64,000 nucleotides of DNA from Rhizobium indicum. GTDB lineage: Bacteria > Pseudomonadota > Alphaproteobacteria > Rhizobiales > Rhizobiaceae. A program made the translations under genes and the position numbers. Positions 33,970 to 42,882 of this stretch are shown here, piece after piece (position 1 is the first letter of the stretch; each line of letters opens with the position of its first letter). The stretch covers positions 2,684,501-2,748,500 of the forward strand of contig NZ_CP054021.1 of NCBI RefSeq assembly GCF_005862305.2. Reading direction: 5' to 3'. The notes below the pieces were generated by a model that was not told the origin of the DNA, did not search any database, and worked only from the letters and a program-made list of their open reading frames with translations.

Positions 33970-34845
33970 ATGTCGGAAAATGCAGCGGGCGCAGTCATCG
34001 TCATTTCCAGCCATGTGGTGCGGGGCTCGGTCGGAAACCGGGCAGCCGTCTTTGCGCTGGAGACGCTCGGTCATCCGGTCTGGGCCTTGCCGACCATCGT
34101 GCTGCCCTGGCATCCCGGCCACGGCCGCTCGACGCGGCTGACTTTTGCGGAAACGGATTTCGACGCGGCGATCGACGATCTGATCCGCGCGCCCTGGATC
34201 GGCGAAGTCAAGGCGGTGCTCTCGGGCTATTTTGGCAATGCCGCCCAGGCGCGCTCCGTCGCCCGGCTGATCGGTGCGCTGAGGCAAAACAATCCCGAGC
34301 TGCTCTATGTCTGCGATCCCGTCATGGGCGATCTCGGCGGCCTTTACGTGCCGGAAGCGACCGCTGAGGCCATTCGCGACCATCTCATTCCGCTCGCCTC
34401 GCTCGCAACGCCGAACCGCTACGAGCTCGCATGGCTTTCGGGGGCAGCCCTCGAAGACAACAGCGCGATCATGGAGGCGGCGCTCGCGCTCGGACCATCG
34501 CGCATGCTCGTCACTTCGGCGGTGCCGATGATGGCGGGTGGTACCGGCAATCTCTATCTTTCCGGCCGTCACGCCCTTCTTGCCGAGCATCGTGTTGTCG
34601 AGAACCCGCCGAATGGTCTCGGCGACCTCATCGCCGCCGTCTTCCTGTCGCGCCTGCTCTCCGGGATCGAGGACGAAAAGGCACTGCAGCTTGCCACCGC
34701 CAGCGTCTTCGAGGTGCTTGCGCGTGCCGTCAAGCGCGGCAGCAACGAGTTGATGCTGGCAAGCGATGCTTCCAGTCTTTCGACGCCGATGGCCATGGTG
34801 CAGATGCGCCGCCTCGTGCACCCGGCGCAGCGGCGGAAAAAATGA
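33970..34845 (+). CDS. pdxY: Pyridoxal kinase PdxY
   Basis: PdxY phosphorylates pyridoxal to PLP in the salvage pathway. The 291-residue product has the PfkB/ribokinase-like fold. It begins with VIVISSHVVRGSVGNRAAVFALE, equivalent to the SQVVYGHVGN region. YVCDPVMGD and SLATPNRYELAWLSG follow, and the anion-hole/catalytic motif is NPPNGLGDLIAA, with the catalytic Asp in GLGD. ATG 33970 is chosen over an in-frame ATG at 33907 because the family starts shortly before this beta strand. The 276 bases between gdhB and this gene hold the divergent promoters; no specific operator was recognised. Confidence 0.9.
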   Translation: MSENAAGAVIVISSHVVRGSVGNRAAVFALETLGHPVWALPTIVLPWHPGHGRSTRLTFAETDFDAAIDDLIRAPWIGEVKAVLSGYFGNAAQARSVARLIGALRQNNPELLYVCDPVMGDLGGLYVPEATAEAIRDHLIPLASLATPNRYELAWLSGAALEDNSAIMEAALALGPSRMLVTSAVPMMAGGTGNLYLSGRHALLAEHRVVENPPNGLGDLIAAVFLSRLLSGIEDEKALQLATASVFEVLARAVKRGSNELMLASDASSLSTPMAMVQMRRLVHPAQRRKK

Positions 34846-34916
34846 CGCATCTGCCGATATGCTCATTTTGCAGTGCAGCAGTTGATCTTGTCTTCGGCGC
34901 GCGCTAATCCAGAAGC

Positions 34917-35558
34917 ATGCAGCGTTTTCCAAATCCCCTTCTGGACGGCTATCGCAACTTTATGAACGGGCGTTATGCCGACGCCCGCGACAGGTATCGG
35001 CAGCTTGCCGAAAACGGTCAGAGTCCCCATACGCTTGTCATTGCCTGTTCGGACTCTCGCGCGGCACCCGAGCTGATCTTCGATGCCGGCCCGGGCGAGC
35101 TCTTCGTCATCCGCAACGTCGCCAACATGGTGCCGCCTTACGAGCCGGACGGTCATTTTCATTCGACCTCGGCCGCACTCGAATTTGCCGTGCAGGTGCT
35201 GAAGGTCTCGGATATCGTCGTCATGGGCCACGGCCGCTGCGGCGGCATCCGCTCAGCACTCGATCCGAATGCCGAGCCATTGTCGCCCGGCGATTTCATC
35301 GGCCGCTGGATGTCGCTGGTCAAACCCGCCGCCGAACAGATCCAGAGCAACGACGTGATGACAGCGGCCGAGCGGCAGACGGCGCTGGAGCGTGTCTCCA
35401 TCCGCAATTCGATCAACAATCTCAGAAGCTTTCCCGACATCAAGGCGCTCGAGGAAGCGGGAAAGATTCATCTCCACGGTGCCTGGTTCGACATTTCGAC
35501 CGGTGAACTCTGGGTCATGGACGCCGAGACACGCGACTTCATTCGTCCCGAAATCTAG
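34917..35558 (+). CDS. Beta-class carbonic anhydrase
   Basis: The enzyme interconverts CO2 and bicarbonate. The 213 residues contain the zinc set of beta-carbonic anhydrases: Cys44 with the Asp46/Arg48 dyad in ACSDSRAAPE, and His105/Cys108 in GHGRCGGI. FVIRNVANMVPPYEPDG sits between them. There is no signal peptide, so the enzyme should be cytosolic and supply bicarbonate for carboxylations. It stands 71 bases behind pdxY and could be co-transcribed with it. The next gene, a diguanylate cyclase, starts 96 bases further on. Confidence 0.93.
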   Translation: MQRFPNPLLDGYRNFMNGRYADARDRYRQLAENGQSPHTLVIACSDSRAAPELIFDAGPGELFVIRNVANMVPPYEPDGHFHSTSAALEFAVQVLKVSDIVVMGHGRCGGIRSALDPNAEPLSPGDFIGRWMSLVKPAAEQIQSNDVMTAAERQTALERVSIRNSINNLRSFPDIKALEEAGKIHLHGAWFDISTGELWVMDAETRDFIRPEI

Positions 35559-35654
35559 GGACATGCCAGTTTATCAGTTTTTTAAGGATTGTTGTTAAGC
35601 TCGCCGTCAATTGGTCGCGCACGACCGACGTTTTGATCACCGTGGCGATTGGCG

Positions 35655-37274
35655 ATGAAGTTCGAAACCATCAAAAGGGTTATCCTGGCCGCCATCATGC
35701 TGCCCTTCGTCTTCATGCTCATTGAAGGCGTCGTCGTCATACGTTCTTCGGTCAATCAATACTGGAACCTCGAAAAGGACCGGCAGTTCGCCGATGTGCT
35801 TGCCCGTGGCGGGTCGATCGCCGCAACGGAGATTCTGACTGAGATCGGCGCCACCCGCCGCTACCTCGCAGACCCCAGCAGCAGGACTGCCATCGACATG
35901 CAGCAAAGCCGGGTGACGCTCGATCGCGAACGCCACGCTTTTTATGCCAGCCTGCCCTCCCGCGATGCGCTCGACGAGGGGCTCGTCGGCGAATTATCGA
36001 TTCTCAGCCTTGCCTACAGCCGCATCGTCGCGGCGCGCAGCGCCGTAGACCAGGGGCGTTATACCGGCAGTGATCCCGGTTCCATCTACTGGTATGCGGC
36101 TCTCAAGCAGCTTGCCGTCGTCGATGCGCTTTCGCCGCTGATCAGCGATCCGGTGCTGCTTGAGAAATCCAACCAGCTGATGGGTATCCTGCTGACCTAT
36201 TACGGCGAAAGGCTGATCACCGGGATCGGCACCCGTTATCTCAACCAAGGGGCTTCCGCCAGATTGCCGGTGGAGCTTTTCGTACAGGGCAAGGTCATGC
36301 TCGGCGAGGGCATGGATCACATGGTTTTCCATTCCTCCGCGCCGGTCGTGCGCCACATCGTTGCTTATCTCGGCCGCAGCAGCCAGGTAAAGGCGAATGC
36401 GATCACCGATGCCATTCTCGCCGGATCGCGGCCGACACGCGCCGTGCATGACGTCTGGGCCGCCGCGCAGAGCGAGCGCATGACCTTCCTGCAGCAGAAG
36501 ATGATCGAGGCCGCAAAGGATATTCATGAGACCGGCGAAAGCCTTTCGACGCGCTCGCACATACACCTGACACGGATCCTGGCGCTGTGTGCCGGCCTGC
36601 TGATACTCGCCACATTGGTGCTGCTGCTGGCGGCAAAGGGCCTGCGCCTGATCGACCGGCTGACCCAGGATCGGGAGACGCTGGTGGGCGAGTTGCGCAG
36701 CGCCGCCCAGACCGATCTTCTGACCGGCCTTTACAACAGGCGCGGCTTCGAGGTCGCCGCATCCGCACTTCTCACACAGGCCGAGCACGGATCACGCTGG
36801 ATTTCCGTCGTGCTGTTCGACCTCGATCATTTCAAGAAGATCAACGACCTTCACGGGCATGACGCCGGCGATGCCGTGCTCCGGCATGTCGCGGGCGTCG
36901 CGCGTGAGAATTTTCGTTCCTTCGATCTCTTGGTGCGCCATGGCGGCGAGGAGTTCCTGGCGCTTCTGCCGGATTCGACGCCTGACGATGCTGCAATCGT
37001 TGCCGAGCGTGTGCGGCTGGCGATCGAGGCGGCGGAAATCCCCCTGCCGAGCGGCGATGTTCTCAAGGTGACGGCGAGTTTCGGATGCGCCGGACGGGCA
37101 AATGAAGCCACCAACCGGAACTTCGAGGATCTGGTCAAACGCGCCGACCTGGCGCTTTACGCCGCCAAGGCCTCCGGCCGCAATTGCGTCGTCTCGGGAC
37201 CAATCATCCAGGCCCCGGTGCAGGAGGAGCGACGCAAGGCGGCTTCCGGCGGCGGCTTTGATTCCCGCAAATGA
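35655..37274 (+). CDS. Membrane-bound diguanylate cyclase (GGDEF) with a helical periplasmic sensor
   Basis: The 539-residue protein has an N-terminal transmembrane helix (about 8-26), a roughly 275-residue all-helical extracytoplasmic region and a second membrane helix (about 308-330). A GGDEF domain follows, with DLLTGLYNRRGFE, VVLFDLDHFKKIND and the active-site loop RHGGEEF. The inhibitory I-site RxxD is present as RSFD, five residues before GGEEF, so it is probably an active, product-inhibited c-di-GMP synthase. The sensor resembles nitrate/nitrite-sensing NIT-type helical domains in length and helicity only; the ligand is unknown. ATG 35655 is used; a TTG two codons upstream is possible. 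Confidence 0.9.
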   Translation: MKFETIKRVILAAIMLPFVFMLIEGVVVIRSSVNQYWNLEKDRQFADVLARGGSIAATEILTEIGATRRYLADPSSRTAIDMQQSRVTLDRERHAFYASLPSRDALDEGLVGELSILSLAYSRIVAARSAVDQGRYTGSDPGSIYWYAALKQLAVVDALSPLISDPVLLEKSNQLMGILLTYYGERLITGIGTRYLNQGASARLPVELFVQGKVMLGEGMDHMVFHSSAPVVRHIVAYLGRSSQVKANAITDAILAGSRPTRAVHDVWAAAQSERMTFLQQKMIEAAKDIHETGESLSTRSHIHLTRILALCAGLLILATLVLLLAAKGLRLIDRLTQDRETLVGELRSAAQTDLLTGLYNRRGFEVAASALLTQAEHGSRWISVVLFDLDHFKKINDLHGHDAGDAVLRHVAGVARENFRSFDLLVRHGGEEFLALLPDSTPDDAAIVAERVRLAIEAAEIPLPSGDVLKVTASFGCAGRANEATNRNFEDLVKRADLALYAAKASGRNCVVSGPIIQAPVQEERRKAASGGGFDSRK

Positions 37275-37302
37275 AAAACGCCGCATATCGCAGCGGCGTT
37301 TT
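37275..37302. terminator. Bidirectional terminator between the GGDEF gene and mltB-like gene
   Basis: AAAACGCCGC (37275-37284) pairs with GCGGCGTTTT (37293-37302) around an 8-base loop. It overlaps the end of the cyclase gene and lies 17 bases from the convergent transglycosylase stop. Confidence 0.85.
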
Positions 37303-37319
37303 CGCGTATTCTATCGGGC

Positions 37320-38141
37320 CTATTTGCCGTCGATCTGCTGACCGATATAGGCGATCGCCTGCTGGTAGACGCTGGCGGCGTTCCAGCCCTGGATGGCGAC
37401 GAAATTCGGCTCTCCCGGCTGATAGCCGGCGCCGGCGCGCCAGCCGTGGCCCTTGAGGAAATTCGCCGTCGAGGCTAGTGCATCGGCGCGGGAACCGACC
37501 ATGTCGACGCGGCCGTTGCCGTCGCCGTCGGCGCCGAAGCGCACGACATTGCGCGGCAGAAACTGCGTCTGGCCGATTTCACCATGGGCAGCGCCCTTGG
37601 CCTGTGGGCTCAGATAACCCTCGGAGACGAGCTGGAGTGCTGCATAGAGCTGGTCGGTGAAATATTGCGAACGACGGCAGTCATAGGCAAGGGTCGAAAC
37701 AGCCGACAGCGTATGCTGGTTGCCCATGTAGCTGCCGAAACCGGTCTCCATGCCCCAGATCGCAATCAGCGGGCCGGCCGGAACGCCGAAACGGCGCTCG
37801 ATCGAGGCAAAAAGCGCCTGATTGGCGGCCTTCATGCTGCGACCGCGGGAGATGATCGCGGCACCGCCGCGCTTCTGCATGAAAGCGTCGAAGGAGAGCT
37901 TAAAGCTCTTCTGGCCGCGGTCGGCGGCAATCGTCGGCCTGTTGTAATTGACGTTGGCGAAGGCGCGGTCGAGGACCGAGCGGCTGACGCCGTTTGCCGC
38001 CGCTTCCTGCTTGAAGTCGGCGACCCATGCACCGAAACCGCTGCTATTATTACCGCATTGAGCGCCCTGGGCCGCTGCCGGCAGCGCGTGGAGGACGCCC
38101 GCCATCGTCAACGCCGCCAGAAAGAATGTTGTCATGCGCAT
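37320..38141 (-). CDS. Lytic murein transglycosylase, MltB family
   Basis: The 273-residue exported protein cleaves peptidoglycan to 1,6-anhydro-muropeptides. It has a signal peptide (about 1-25, ending ALPAAAQ, no lipobox) and an SLT family 3 domain. The catalytic glutamate is in LIAIWGMETGFGSYMG (about residue 133), followed by GEIGQTQFLPRNVVRFGADGDGNG and a C-terminal FVAIQGWNAASVYQQAIAYI. Unlike E. coli MltB it is not a lipoprotein, so it should be soluble in the periplasm. ATG 38141 is used; ATG 38135 is equally possible. It is convergent with the diguanylate cyclase gene. Confidence 0.9.
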   Translation of the reverse strand: MRMTTFFLAALTMAGVLHALPAAAQGAQCGNNSSGFGAWVADFKQEAAANGVSRSVLDRAFANVNYNRPTIAADRGQKSFKLSFDAFMQKRGGAAIISRGRSMKAANQALFASIERRFGVPAGPLIAIWGMETGFGSYMGNQHTLSAVSTLAYDCRRSQYFTDQLYAALQLVSEGYLSPQAKGAAHGEIGQTQFLPRNVVRFGADGDGNGRVDMVGSRADALASTANFLKGHGWRAGAGYQPGEPNFVAIQGWNAASVYQQAIAYIGQQIDGK

Positions 38142-38360
38142 GAGAAACCCCGCTTCCGATCTACTGAAGCGCGCCGCGGCCGATCGGGGCCATTCGACGC
38201 GCTCAAAGTCTTCGTTCTGTTCATGTCGCTGTCCCGAACCGCTGCACGGTTTTGGACGGCATGCTTTGGCTTGACGCCGGGCAGAATGCCAGCCGAAGGC
38301 GATCTTGTCACGACCACCTTTTTCAGCAAGCGCTTATGGACAGAAGCGTCCACAATTCGG

Positions 38361-38393
38361 CAAAAAGCCCTGCCTCATCATCAGCAGGGCTTT
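38361..38393 (-). terminator. Rho-independent terminator of asd
   Basis: On the minus strand GCAGGGCTTTTTG closes a 10-bp perfect stem (38384-38393 with 38364-38373) 26 bases after the asd stop. The remaining sequence between mltB and asd (38142-38360) shows no other signal. Confidence 0.88.
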
Positions 38394-38418
38394 AGCATAT
38401 TATGGTTTACAAATGGTA

Positions 38419-39453
38419 TCAGGCAGCCTGCTTGCGCGGCTTGACGAGACCACGATTGACGAGCAGCTCGGCGATCTGGATGGCGTTCAACGCAGCGCCC
38501 TTGCGCAGATTGTCGGAGACCACCCAGATGTTCAGGCCGTTTTCGACCGTCGCATCCTCGCGGATGCGCGAAATGTAGGTCGCATCCTCGCCGGCGGATT
38601 CATAAGGCGTGATGTAGCCGCCATCCTCGCGCTTGTCGATGACGAGGCAACCCGGTGCATCGCGCAGGATGTCGCGGGCCTGGTCGGCGGTGATCTCGTT
38701 TTCGAATTCGATGTTGACCGATTCCGAATGACCGATGAAAACCGGCACGCGCACCGCGGTGCAGGTCACCTTGATCTTCGGGTCGAGCATCTTCTTCGTC
38801 TCGGCCAGCACCTTCCATTCTTCCTTGGTGTAGCCGTCCTCCATGAAGACGTCGATATGCGGGATGACATTGAAGGCAATACGCTTGGTGAATTTCTTGT
38901 TCTCGATCGGATCGGCGACGAAGACGGCGCGTGTCTGATTGAAGAGCTCGTCCATGCCGTCCTTGCCGGCGCCGGAGACCGACTGGTAGGTCGAGATGAC
39001 GACACGCTTGATCTTGGCGAAGTCGTGCAGTGGCTTCAACGCCACCACCAGCTGGGCGGTCGAGCAATTCGGATTGGCGATGATGTTGCGCTTGGTGAAC
39101 TGGCTGATGGCATCCGGGTTGACTTCCGGCACGATCAGCGGCACGTCGGCGTCGTAGCGCCAGGCCGAGGAATTGTCGATGACGATGCAGCCCTGCTGGC
39201 CGATCTTCGGCGAGTACTTCTTGGAGACCTCGCCGCCGGCCGACATCAGGCAGATGTCGGTATCGGAGAAATCGTAATTCTCCAGATTGGAGACCTTCAG
39301 CGTCCGGTCACCGTAGGAAACCTCGGTGCCCTGCGAACGCGAGGAGGCGAGTGCCACGACCTCATCGGCGGGGAAGCCTCGCTCCGAGAGGATGTTGAGC
39401 ATCTCCCGGCCGACATTTCCGGTTGCTCCCGCAACTGCTACTTTGAAACCCAT
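38419..39453 (-). CDS. asd: Aspartate-semialdehyde dehydrogenase
   Basis: Asd reduces beta-aspartyl phosphate to aspartate semialdehyde with NADPH, the branch point for lysine/diaminopimelate, threonine and methionine. The 344 residues begin with the NADP loop VAVAGATGNVGREML (about 5-19). The catalytic cysteine is in IANPNCSTAQLVVAL (about 130-144), with ISTYQSVSGAGKDGMDEL and VTCTAVRVPVFIGHSESV in the substrate domain. It is monocistronic in appearance: the terminator lies behind it and a 411-base gap precedes it. Confidence 0.96.
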   Translation of the reverse strand: MGFKVAVAGATGNVGREMLNILSERGFPADEVVALASSRSQGTEVSYGDRTLKVSNLENYDFSDTDICLMSAGGEVSKKYSPKIGQQGCIVIDNSSAWRYDADVPLIVPEVNPDAISQFTKRNIIANPNCSTAQLVVALKPLHDFAKIKRVVISTYQSVSGAGKDGMDELFNQTRAVFVADPIENKKFTKRIAFNVIPHIDVFMEDGYTKEEWKVLAETKKMLDPKIKVTCTAVRVPVFIGHSESVNIEFENEITADQARDILRDAPGCLVIDKREDGGYITPYESAGEDATYISRIREDATVENGLNIWVVSDNLRKGAALNAIQIAELLVNRGLVKPRKQAA

Positions 39454-39564
39454 TTCTCAAGCTCTCTTTCTCTTCTCTCCTCTTGTCCGGTGAGGGGAAA
39501 GGCGCGACTAATCGCGTCTTCCTGTCCCCAGCCGAGCCGGGGAGAGAGCGGCAGGCCAGAGACG

Positions 39565-39684
39565 TCAGACGGTTTTCGTCGTCGTTTTGGCCTTGGTTTT
39601 GGAAGAAACCGGAACGGCAATGTCCACCCCGGCAACTCGTGCCCGGTCATTGCATTCGGCAATGGCGTGTTCGTCGCGAACCAT
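39565..39684 (-). CDS. Possible small protein (39 aa), function unknown
   Basis: An ATG at 39684 preceded by AAAAGGA opens a 39-residue frame, M-V-R-D-E-H-A-I-A-E-C-N-D-R, ending in a Lys/Thr-rich tail (SKTKAKTTTKTV). It lies in the 411-base gap between asd and the alkaline phosphatase gene (39454-39864), which otherwise holds only the Pho box. I do not recognise a family. The ribosome site and the basic tail make it plausible but unproven. Confidence 0.35.
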   Translation of the reverse strand: MVRDEHAIAECNDRARVAGVDIAVPVSSKTKAKTTTKTV

Positions 39685-39789
39685 GGAGATTCCTTTTCCG
39701 CTGTTGCTCTTAGAAGGTTTTCCACAGGAGTCAAGGTTTTTGCGCTCAGAGCCGGCAGGCGAAAGCGGCGACCGCAATGCTGCGACGTT

Positions 39790-39807
39790 TTGTCATGCCG
39801 CTGTCAT
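39790..39807 (+). promoter_or_regulatory. Pho box (PhoB binding site) upstream of alkaline phosphatase
   Basis: TTGTCATGCCGCTGTCAT is two TGTCAT repeats with 11-base periodicity, matching the Pho box CTGTCAT-N4-CTGTCAT at all but the first base. It ends 57 bases before the phosphatase ATG, a normal activator position, so induction by phosphate starvation through PhoR-PhoB is expected. Confidence 0.85.
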
Positions 39808-39864
39808 CCTCGGGAGGTATCCCGGCGCGGTTGTTAATGTCTGCAACGAAAACGGGGGTTTTCC

Positions 39865-41619
39865 ATGCGTACGCTTCTTGCCGCCTTTGCGGCCACCACC
39901 ATCCTTGCGGGCGCCGCTCAGGCGACGACGGTCTATCCGCTTGATCGCGCGACGATCCTTGCCGGTTCGCCGTTCGATTTCAAGGTCGAGCTCAACAAGC
40001 AGGTCAAGCTCGAAGACGTGAAGATCACGGTCAACGGCCAGGACTATAAGACCGTGCTTGGGGGCGAGGCGCAGTTCGTCGAACTGGAAAAGGGCAAGGA
40101 CGACAAGGCTCTCGGTTCCGCTATCCTGCTGCGCGGCCTGAAGATTTCCGCTCCTGGCGACTACAAGATCGAAGTCGCTGCCGGCGACGAAACGAAGTCC
40201 GTCACCTGGAACGTTTACGAAACAGCGGCCCAGCCGAAGGCCAAGAACATCATCTTCCTGCTGGGTGACGGGCTATCCGTTGCGCATCGCACCGCTGCCC
40301 GCATCATGTCCAAGGGCATGACCGAAGGTAAGGCGAATGGCCGCCTGAATATGGATGATCTCGAGCGTATGGCTTTTATCGGCACGTCGGCGACGAATGC
40401 CGTCGATACGGACTCGGCCAACACCATGTCGGCCTACATGACGGGTCACAAGACGGCCGTCAACGCGATCGGCGTTTACGCGGACCGTACGCCGGCATCC
40501 CTCGATGATCCGCGTGTTGAAACCTTCGCAGAAGCCGTTCGCCGCCTGACCAAGAAGTCGATCGGCATCGTTGCAACGGCCGAGGTCGAAGACGCCACGC
40601 CGGCTGCGGTCGTTGCTCACACCCGCAACCGCAACGACAAGGCCGACGTCGTCGGCATGCTGCTCGACGTCAAGCCGGAAGTCCTCCTCGGCGGCGGCTC
40701 GGCCTATTTCCTCGGCAAGGAAGTCGCCGGTTCCAAGCGCAAGGACAATCAGGACTACATCAAGCAGTTCCAGGATGCCGGCTACAAGCTTGCCACCGAC
40801 AAGAACGAGCTCGCAGCCAATGCATCGGCTGAAGGCAATCTCCTCGGTCTCTTCCACACCGGCAATATGGACGTCACGCTTGATCGAGAGTTCCTGAAGA
40901 AGGGTACCGTCGACAAGTTCCCGTACCAGCCAGGCCTCGTCGCCATGACCAAGGTTGCGCTCGACCGCCTCTCGAAGAATCCTGATGGCTTCTTCCTGAT
41001 GGTCGAAGGCTCCTCGATCGACAAAATGTCCCATCCGCTCGATTGGGATCGTGCCGTCTACGAAACCATCGAATTCGACCAGGCCATCGGCGTGGCCCGC
41101 GAATTCCAGAAGGCGCATCCGGATACGCTGATCGTCGTCACAGGCGACCACACACATGGCGTATCCATCATCGGTACCGTCGATGATGAAAAGCCCGGCA
41201 CGGAAATGCGCGAAAAGGTCGGGACCTATGCCGAAGCTGGCTTCCCGAACTACAAGGACGAAAACGGCGACGGCTATCCCGATAAGGTCGATGTCAGCCG
41301 CCGCCTGTTCCTGAGTGCCAACAATGGCCCGGATCACTACGAGACCTTCCGTCCGAAGCTCGATGGTCCGTTCGTTCCGGCTGTCCAGAACGAAAAGAAG
41401 GAATATGTCGCCAACGAGCAGTATAAGGATGTTCCCGGCGCGGTCTTCGTTCAGGGCAATATTCCGAAGAGCGGCGATAGTGGTGTCCACGCAGCCGACG
41501 ACGTCGTCCTTCAATCGGCTGGTCCGGGCGCTGAAGGTTTCCATGGTTACATGGAACAGAGCGACGTCTATCGCGTGCTCGCCGACACCTTCGCTCTCGG
41601 CGCCAAGCAGACGAACTGA
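39865..41619 (+). CDS. Secreted alkaline phosphatase (PhoA-type fold)
   Basis: The 584-residue product has a clear signal peptide (about 1-20, LLAAFAATTILAGAAQA) and an extra N-terminal beta-sandwich-like domain (about 21-120). The metal-dependent phosphatase domain follows. Its motifs are NIIFLLGDGLS (metal Asp), the nucleophile region VDTDSANTMSAYMTGHKT, FLMVEGSSIDKMSHPLDWD, and VVTGDHTHGVS with metal His/Asp ligands. An EF-hand-like stretch DENGDGYPDKVD (about 466-477) may bind calcium. PhoA-type enzymes need zinc and magnesium. The Pho box just upstream predicts phosphate-starvation control. The genes behind it encode a metal-type ABC system. Confidence 0.9.
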   Translation: MRTLLAAFAATTILAGAAQATTVYPLDRATILAGSPFDFKVELNKQVKLEDVKITVNGQDYKTVLGGEAQFVELEKGKDDKALGSAILLRGLKISAPGDYKIEVAAGDETKSVTWNVYETAAQPKAKNIIFLLGDGLSVAHRTAARIMSKGMTEGKANGRLNMDDLERMAFIGTSATNAVDTDSANTMSAYMTGHKTAVNAIGVYADRTPASLDDPRVETFAEAVRRLTKKSIGIVATAEVEDATPAAVVAHTRNRNDKADVVGMLLDVKPEVLLGGGSAYFLGKEVAGSKRKDNQDYIKQFQDAGYKLATDKNELAANASAEGNLLGLFHTGNMDVTLDREFLKKGTVDKFPYQPGLVAMTKVALDRLSKNPDGFFLMVEGSSIDKMSHPLDWDRAVYETIEFDQAIGVAREFQKAHPDTLIVVTGDHTHGVSIIGTVDDEKPGTEMREKVGTYAEAGFPNYKDENGDGYPDKVDVSRRLFLSANNGPDHYETFRPKLDGPFVPAVQNEKKEYVANEQYKDVPGAVFVQGNIPKSGDSGVHAADDVVLQSAGPGAEGFHGYMEQSDVYRVLADTFALGAKQTN

Positions 41620-41671
41620 TCTGCCGATCCGGCCAGGCCGCTTGCCGGCCTTGCCCCTTTCACCGATCATG

Positions 41672-41703
41672 GTCCCGGCCGTTCAGCGGCCGGGACTTCA
41701 TTC
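41672..41703 (+). terminator. Hairpin after the alkaline phosphatase gene
   Basis: GTCCCGGCCG (41672-41681) pairs perfectly with CGGCCGGGAC (41687-41696) around TTCAG, followed by TTCATTC. The T-tract is interrupted, so partial read-through into the next gene is possible. Confidence 0.65.
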
Positions 41704-41715
41704 TTGGAGATCGCC

Positions 41716-42183
41716 ATGGAAAAGCTCCCTTCGCTGCATCTCAGCCGCCGCGGCCTGATCGGCGCCATCGGCACGCTGGCCTTGGCCGCTGTTGCTCGCC
41801 CGAGTTCTGCTGCGGATTCCTTGATCAGCTTCGATGAGCTTTACGGCAAGTTCGGCGTGCTCGGCCTCGAATTCTCCGACAAGGTGAAGCGCCTTGCCGG
41901 CAAAGGGATCAGCATGAAAGGTTTCATGGCGCCGCCATTGAAGGCCGAGGCCCAGTTCTTCGTGCTCACCGAGGTGCCGATGTCGCTCTGCCCCTTCTGC
42001 TCCTCGGATGCGGACTGGCCGGACAATATCGTCGTCGTCTATCTCGGCGAGAAGCAGACCTTCGTGCAGCCGCGCCAGACGATCGAAGTGCGTGGTACGC
42101 TTGAATACGGTTCGTGGACGGATCCGGAGACAGGCTTCGTCAGCCTGCTGCGGATCCGCCAGGCCGAATATTCCGCCGTCTGA
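41716..42183 (+). CDS. Tat-exported CPFC-motif protein (DUF3299-like), possible metal-transport accessory
   Basis: The 155-residue product starts at ATG 41716 behind TTGGAGA. Its signal sequence has the twin-arginine form L-S-R-R-G-L-I-G followed by a hydrophobic stretch and ARPSSAA. The mature part contains KGISMKGFMAPPL and a cysteine pair in MSLCPFCSSDADWPDNIVVVYL (CPFC near residue 95), then a short beta region. This pattern resembles DUF3299-type proteins that accompany metal ABC systems. Seven bases separate it from the ABC ATPase gene. A role in binding a metal through CPFC, with transport by the neighbours, is inference. Confidence 0.6.
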   Translation: MEKLPSLHLSRRGLIGAIGTLALAAVARPSSAADSLISFDELYGKFGVLGLEFSDKVKRLAGKGISMKGFMAPPLKAEAQFFVLTEVPMSLCPFCSSDADWPDNIVVVYLGEKQTFVQPRQTIEVRGTLEYGSWTDPETGFVSLLRIRQAEYSAV

Positions 42184-42189
42184 ACCGAT

Positions 42190-42882
42190 ATGCTCGCTCT
42201 CGATATCGAAAACCTGACCGTTGCCTTCCCAGGCCTGTCCTCGCCGGCACTGGCGATCGACCGCCTGTCGATCGATGCCGGCAGCAGGGTCGCCATTACA
42301 GGCGCGTCCGGCTCCGGCAAGAGCACCTTCGTCAATATCGTTGCCGGGCTGGAGCGGACACGGCAAGGCCGCATCCGCTGGAACGGCGAGGATATCGCGG
42401 GTTTTTCAGAAAGCCGGCGAGACCGGTTCCGTGCCGCCAATATCGGCCTGGTCATGCAGGAGTTCCATCTCTTTCCCGGCCTGTCGGCGTTGGAAAACGT
42501 GCTGCTGCCGGCGCGGCTTGCCGGCGCTGCCACGGCTGATGTCATCGAGCGGGCGCATGCGCTTTTGAGCACGGTCGGTCTTTCCCGCCCCGACCAGAAG
42601 ATCGAAACAATGTCGCGCGGCGAGATGCAGCGTGTGGCGATCGGCCGGGCGCTGCTGCGTAAGCCCGGCGTCATCATCGCCGACGAGCCGACCGCAAGCC
42701 TCGATGCCGAAAGCGGCGAGGCGGTCGGCGATCTCATCCTCGATCTGGCCGTTGCCGAAGGCAGCACGCTGATCGTCGTTTCGCACGACCAGCGCTTGGC
42801 CAGCCGCCTCGACCGGCGCATCACCTTCGGTTCCGGCCGGATCAGCGAAGATTCCGCGGCAACGGCGGGAGAAGCTGCATGA
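42190..42882 (+). CDS. ABC transporter ATP-binding protein (LolD/MacB-type)
   Basis: The 230-residue nucleotide-binding subunit has Walker A GASGSGKST (about 37-45), a Q-loop in LVMQEFHLFPGLSALENV, and a variant signature MSRGEMQRVAIGRALL where LSGGQ is usual. Walker B VIIADEPTASLD and the switch histidine in LIVVSHD follow. It belongs to the FtsE/LolD/MacB class that works with FtsX-like permeases rather than classical importers. Its stop overlaps the permease start (ATGA at 42879-42882), so the two are translationally coupled. Confidence 0.9.
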   Translation: MLALDIENLTVAFPGLSSPALAIDRLSIDAGSRVAITGASGSGKSTFVNIVAGLERTRQGRIRWNGEDIAGFSESRRDRFRAANIGLVMQEFHLFPGLSALENVLLPARLAGAATADVIERAHALLSTVGLSRPDQKIETMSRGEMQRVAIGRALLRKPGVIIADEPTASLDAESGEAVGDLILDLAVAEGSTLIVVSHDQRLASRLDRRITFGSGRISEDSAATAGEAA

